A stretch of DNA of 64,000 nucleotides, taken from NCBI RefSeq assembly GCF_030611305.1, contig NZ_JAUWQB010000005.1:1-64000 (forward strand), given 5' to 3'. Under the pieces are notes generated by a model. The model saw nothing but the letters and a program-made list of their open reading frames with translations. It ran no database searches and had not been told where the DNA came from. The first letter of the stretch is position 1, and the number at the start of each line of letters is the position of its first letter. Below, in pieces: positions 60,640-64,000 of this stretch. This stretch comes from Desulfobacula sp. (GTDB lineage Bacteria; Desulfobacterota; Desulfobacteria; Desulfobacterales; Desulfobacteraceae). The position numbers and the translations under genes are program-made.

Positions 60640-61483
60640 TTATAGGCGCTTTTTAAAGAGAAAGAACTGCGCCAAAGGAACAATTAAAAATTACATGAAT
60701 TCTCTGAAAAACTTTGCCATTTGGATTGACCTTCCAATAGAAGAGGTGACCAATCAGCATATACAAGCGTATATAGATTGCCTTTTGGATAAGAGACTTA
60801 GACCAAAGACAATCAATAATAATCTGGATAGCATACGGGGTTTTTACAATTATCTTCAAAATGAAGAAAAAGCTGTTAACAGCAATCCGGTTAAAAAAGG
60901 TTATTGTTTGCGTTTAGGCAGGCCTTTACCAAAGCACCTGAGAGATGAGCAAGTTCAAGAAATTTTCCAATTCATTAACTCCATTCGGGATCGGGCTATT
61001 TTTATGTTGATGCTGCGTTGTGGATTAAGAGTGGAAGAAGTCGCTGATCTTACCTTAAGTGCGATTGATTTGAAAAGAGGTCAGATTTTAATATTCAAAG
61101 GAAAAGGGGCAAAAGGACGTATCGTTTATTTCAGCAAAGATACGTATGATGCGCTTGTAGCCTATATAAAAAGAAGAAAACCTTTAAGAACTCAAGGGCT
61201 TTTTCTTGTTGAAAAAGGGACATGCAAAGGGAAAGAAATCTCAGTTCGGGGCATTCAAAAGCGTATTGAGTACTACTCAAAAAAAAGCGGGATAAAAGTA
61301 TCCTGTCATTATTTACGGCATACGATGGCAACACAATTATTAAATGCAGGTGCAGATCTTGAGATAATACAGGACCTGCTGGGACATAGCAAAATTACAA
61401 CTACTCAGCGATATTGCAAAGTATCGAATTTAAGGGTTCAACGAGATTACCACAAGGCAATGGAATATGTGCTCCAAAGATAA
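60614..61483 (+). CDS. Tyrosine recombinase 2
   Basis: A 290-aa recombinase from ATG 60614 (SD GGGGAG six bases upstream). The N-terminal SAM-like domain (about 5-90) is followed by the catalytic part with RCGLRVEEVADL, a K-containing GKGAKGRIVYF hairpin, HYLRHTMATQLL and LGHSKITTTQRYCKV. All active residues are present. Its length is close to XerC/XerD. It starts within the 3' end of recombinase 1. Confidence 0.88.
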   Translation: MDITDSIINYRRFLKRKNCAKGTIKNYMNSLKNFAIWIDLPIEEVTNQHIQAYIDCLLDKRLRPKTINNNLDSIRGFYNYLQNEEKAVNSNPVKKGYCLRLGRPLPKHLRDEQVQEIFQFINSIRDRAIFMLMLRCGLRVEEVADLTLSAIDLKRGQILIFKGKGAKGRIVYFSKDTYDALVAYIKRRKPLRTQGLFLVEKGTCKGKEISVRGIQKRIEYYSKKSGIKVSCHYLRHTMATQLLNAGADLEIIQDLLGHSKITTTQRYCKVSNLRVQRDYHKAMEYVLQR

Positions 61484-61863
61484 AAAAGGAATTTTACCCG
61501 ATTATAATGGGGCTCTGCCCCAAACCCCGGGATTTAACGCTTTGAGGAAACAAGCATGGTTAGTTAAAAGAGGGGCAGCGCATTACACACTGCCCCCATG
61601 CTTTAGTCACCAGATTCGGCGCTCGGGTTGCTTCCCAGCAAGAGCCCTATCCTCCGAGCTGGCAAAAATAGAATATTAAAAATGTTGAAAAAGCGCAATA
61701 TAATGGTACAATTAATTTTAAGTAGGCAATATGTTTAACATCAAAACACCATGTTTGACGCATAAGATGTAAGTTATTGATATAATAAGAAATATCGAGA
61801 TATGTTACGTCAAGTGATATAATAAACAGAAGATAGTTAAGATTCATGAATTGGAGATGCAGA
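61484..61863. other. Region after the recombinases with nested GC-rich hairpins
   Basis: GGGGC-TCT-GCCCC (61509-61521) is a small hairpin. A nested inverted repeat spans 61552-61603: AAGCATGG pairs with CCATGCTT outside, GGGGCAG (61572-61578) with CTGCCCC (61590-61596) inside. These may be terminator, recombination-site or element-end structures. The remainder to 61863 is AT-rich with no gene seen. Confidence 0.5.
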
Positions 61864-64000
61864 ATGAGGAAGTTTAAAATATGTTCAGTAAATCGTTGGA
61901 ACATAATTGTTATAGTGTTTTTGCTGTTGATATCAATAGATTTAGGAGCCCAAACCGGGAGCATAAATTTTACAACTGAAGAAAGTAAATGGCTGTCGGA
62001 GCACCGGGTAATAAGAGTATCTAATGAGATGGACTGGGTACCCTTCAATTTCAATAAGAATGATATACCCCAGGGATTTTCAATCGATTATATAGCACTA
62101 CTTGCAGAGATAATCGGGTTTGAAATCGATTTTATCTCAGGTCCCTCATGGAATGATTTTATGGAAATGATTCAGAACAGGGAACTGGATATAATACTTA
62201 ATATCGCATTTTCCGAAGAGAGGGCTAAATTTTTAAAATTCACAGAACCTTATTTTGAATTTGCTCCCGGTCTTTATACCCGCAAAGATTATCCAACCAT
62301 TAAATCGGTCGAGGATCTATATGGCAAGAAATTCGCAGTACCCAAAGGTTTCTTTTATGAGGATTTTTTTAAGGAACATCCTCAGGTAGAATTAGTCAGA
62401 GTCCTTGATACGAGGGAAGCAATTCTCGCAGTTTCCAACGGTAATGCCGATGCTATGCTTGATCTGATGCCTGTTGTTAGTTTTTTACTCAACCAGCTTA
62501 TGGTTTCAAATCTGCACCTGGACGGAACACTTGGACAATATGAGAGCGCTCCTATAGCGGTACATATCGGAATTCGGGATGACTGGGATATTTTCCGCGG
62601 AATTATTGATAAGGGGATGGAGATCCTTCCGAAAGACAAGCTTCATGAACTAAGGGTTAAATGGCTTGGATATTCCGAATTTCAGGCCCTGAATCTGACA
62701 GAAGAGGAAAAGAGCTGGGTTGAAAAAAATCCCGTTATCAAAGTTGCTGCAACACCTGACTGGCCGCCTTTCGAATTTCAGGAGGAAAATCTCTACCTTG
62801 GCCTTCACGCCGACATCCTGCGGTTGGCTGCCGGCAAGGCGGGACTGGAAATAGAGCCGGTATTCGATCAATGGTCCGTTCTGCAGGATAAACTGGAAAA
62901 AGGAGAATTGGATCTATGCCCGGGTTTGAATGCCACAGATATCAGAAAAGAATATCTACTTTTCACCGATCCCGTTAGTGAGACTTCTCAAGTGATTATA
63001 ACAAAAACGGCAGATGAGGTTTCTTCTATAAAGGATTTGGATGGACGTACAGTTGCTGTCGAAAAGGGTTATGCAAATGAAACTTTCTTGAGGCAAAACT
63101 ACCTGGATATTAATCTACTCATTACTGACAACACCCTTCAGGCAATAAAATCAGTGATTACCGATAAGGCTGATGCTTATATAGGCACCCAGGCAGTAAG
63201 CCTTTACCTTATTAAAAAACACCGGTTTATTGAACTGAAAGTTGCAGCCTTTTTTGAGGAATCAAAACCATCTCATTATAGAATTGGTGTGATCAAAAGC
63301 AAGCCGTTGCTAAGGGAAATTCTGCAGAAGGGTTTGAAAGCCATAAGTAGAGATGAAATGGTAATAATTGAAAATCGTTGGTTTGACAATTCAGAATTAG
63401 TTGATAAAGATAAAACTACTGAGTTTGAATCTCTGAACCTTACAGAAGAGGAAAAGAACTGGATACAGATTCATAAAATCATTAGATTCAGCGGTGACAA
63501 CTACCCTCCGTTTGAGATTATTGATGACAACAATGTATATAGCGGTATAGCTTCGGACTATATAAAACTAATAGAGAACCGTCTTGGTGTAACGTTCAAG
63601 TTTGTTCCAGGCCTGACATGGACTGAGGTGGTAGACGGGTTAGGAAATGGAACCATAGATCTCGCGCCTGTCATTACAGCTACTAAAGAGCGCAGGGAAC
63701 GCATAAGTTTTACACAGTCTTACATCAATTTTCCGCAAGTGATCGTGACACAGACGGATTATCCACCAGTAAAAAGTATACAGGATTTTACTGGAAAGAC
63801 CTTTGCCGTATCAAAGGGTTATTCCGAAGTAGAGGAATTCGAACAATTATACCCAACAATCAACCTGCATATTGTCGATAGTCCTCTTGAGGAATTAGGC
63901 GCTGTCGCCATAGGTCAGGCTGATGGAGCCCAGGGAAGTCTTGCTGTTTTCAGCTACCTCATTGATAAGCATCATTTACTCAATCTGCATATAGCTGCAC
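61864..64000 (+). CDS. Large multi-SBP_bac_3 periplasmic sensor, N-terminal part (truncated by window end)
   Basis: An open frame from ATG 61864 to the window end gives about 712 residues with no stop. A signal sequence or anchor (about 12-31) precedes three tandem solute-binding (SBP_bac_3/PBPb) domains starting near residues 37, 277 and 525. Repeat linkers TEEESKW-like and LTEEEKSWVEKNP / LTEEEKNWIQIH show they are repeats of one another. Each has a D/N-x-P-PF-like ligand segment (TPDWPPFEF, NYPPFEI). Such multi-SBP proteins usually continue into PAS, histidine kinase or GGDEF domains, which would be off the window. Ligands are probably amino acids or related anions. Confidence 0.82.
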   Translation, partial: MRKFKICSVNRWNIIVIVFLLLISIDLGAQTGSINFTTEESKWLSEHRVIRVSNEMDWVPFNFNKNDIPQGFSIDYIALLAEIIGFEIDFISGPSWNDFMEMIQNRELDIILNIAFSEERAKFLKFTEPYFEFAPGLYTRKDYPTIKSVEDLYGKKFAVPKGFFYEDFFKEHPQVELVRVLDTREAILAVSNGNADAMLDLMPVVSFLLNQLMVSNLHLDGTLGQYESAPIAVHIGIRDDWDIFRGIIDKGMEILPKDKLHELRVKWLGYSEFQALNLTEEEKSWVEKNPVIKVAATPDWPPFEFQEENLYLGLHADILRLAAGKAGLEIEPVFDQWSVLQDKLEKGELDLCPGLNATDIRKEYLLFTDPVSETSQVIITKTADEVSSIKDLDGRTVAVEKGYANETFLRQNYLDINLLITDNTLQAIKSVITDKADAYIGTQAVSLYLIKKHRFIELKVAAFFEESKPSHYRIGVIKSKPLLREILQKGLKAISRDEMVIIENRWFDNSELVDKDKTTEFESLNLTEEEKNWIQIHKIIRFSGDNYPPFEIIDDNNVYSGIASDYIKLIENRLGVTFKFVPGLTWTEVVDGLGNGTIDLAPVITATKERRERISFTQSYINFPQVIVTQTDYPPVKSIQDFTGKTFAVSKGYSEVEEFEQLYPTINLHIVDSPLEELGAVAIGQADGAQGSLAVFSYLIDKHHLLNLHIAA

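Noticed and set aside
61552-61603. Integron attC site
   Set aside because: The nested repeat lacks convincing R'/R'' core boxes, and the recombinases are XerC/D-like without the IntI-specific patch.
1-64000. CRISPR array
   Set aside because: No regularly spaced direct repeats were seen and no cas genes are present.

Overview
The window reads as chromosomal DNA of a low-to-mid GC, Gram-negative, anaerobic member of the Desulfobacterota, most like a Desulfobacula/Desulfobacter-type sulfate reducer. This placement is an inference. It rests on paired AMP-forming acyl-CoA synthetases with an SSS acetate-type symporter, LUD and DUF166 proteins, a DUF3683 FAD/Fe-S oxidoreductase, multiheme cytochrome c, and many sigma-54-type promoters. 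No 16S rRNA or other decisive marker is present.

Layout. (1) 1-4.7 kb is an accessory region. It holds the 3' end of a group II intron, a DuOB/DUF488/DUF4326 three-gene cassette, and a second minus-strand cassette with a HEPN-like protein, a PD-(D/E)XK nuclease and an unknown protein. It looks like a small defence or nucleic-acid-processing island. (2) 5.0-7.9 kb carries dinB, acyP, and a DUF166 plus LUD pair. (3) 8.4-19.3 kb is an acetate/propionate module: two acyl-CoA synthetases, an SSS symporter with a 28-residue accessory peptide, an unusual membrane sensor fused to a DEDDh exonuclease, LemA, and a cNMP/CBS/DUF294 protein. (4) 19.3-29.4 kb holds a PDZ lipoprotein, prfC, serC-serA, a giant DUF3683 FAD/Fe-S oxidoreductase that may recycle the by-product of SerA, rsmE and a small ORF. 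(5) 29.4-48.2 kb is core and envelope genes: ABC-F ATPase, a two-component system followed by degP, tRNA-Ala(GGC), PpiD-like isomerase, M16 peptidase, asparaginase-like protein, recX, AsmA-like protein, a tail-specific protease, RbgA-like GTPase and an inositol-phosphatase-family protein.

(6) 48.2-58.9 kb is the most interesting part. It contains a YHS protein, lgt, a ZraP-like protein, two SHOCT proteins, a PepSY-like protein, a CuA cupredoxin, a pentaheme cytochrome, a type-1-copper-like cupredoxin, CcdA, a TlpA-like thioredoxin, a CuA domain fused to a NosR/CcoG-like polyferredoxin, and a periplasmic rhodanese. Four transcription units have sigma-54-like -24/-12 elements. Three of these have upstream copies of a 17-bp palindrome, TGGATAA-N3-TTATCCA, at similar distances. 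This suggests one enhancer-binding-protein regulon (ZraR-like by analogy with E. coli zraP) controlling a periplasmic copper/heme electron-transfer system with no recognisable terminal reductase in the window.

(7) 58.9-64 kb is again accessory: two overlapping tyrosine recombinases, GC-rich hairpins, and the start of a large periplasmic sensor with at least three tandem SBP_bac_3 domains that runs off the window end.
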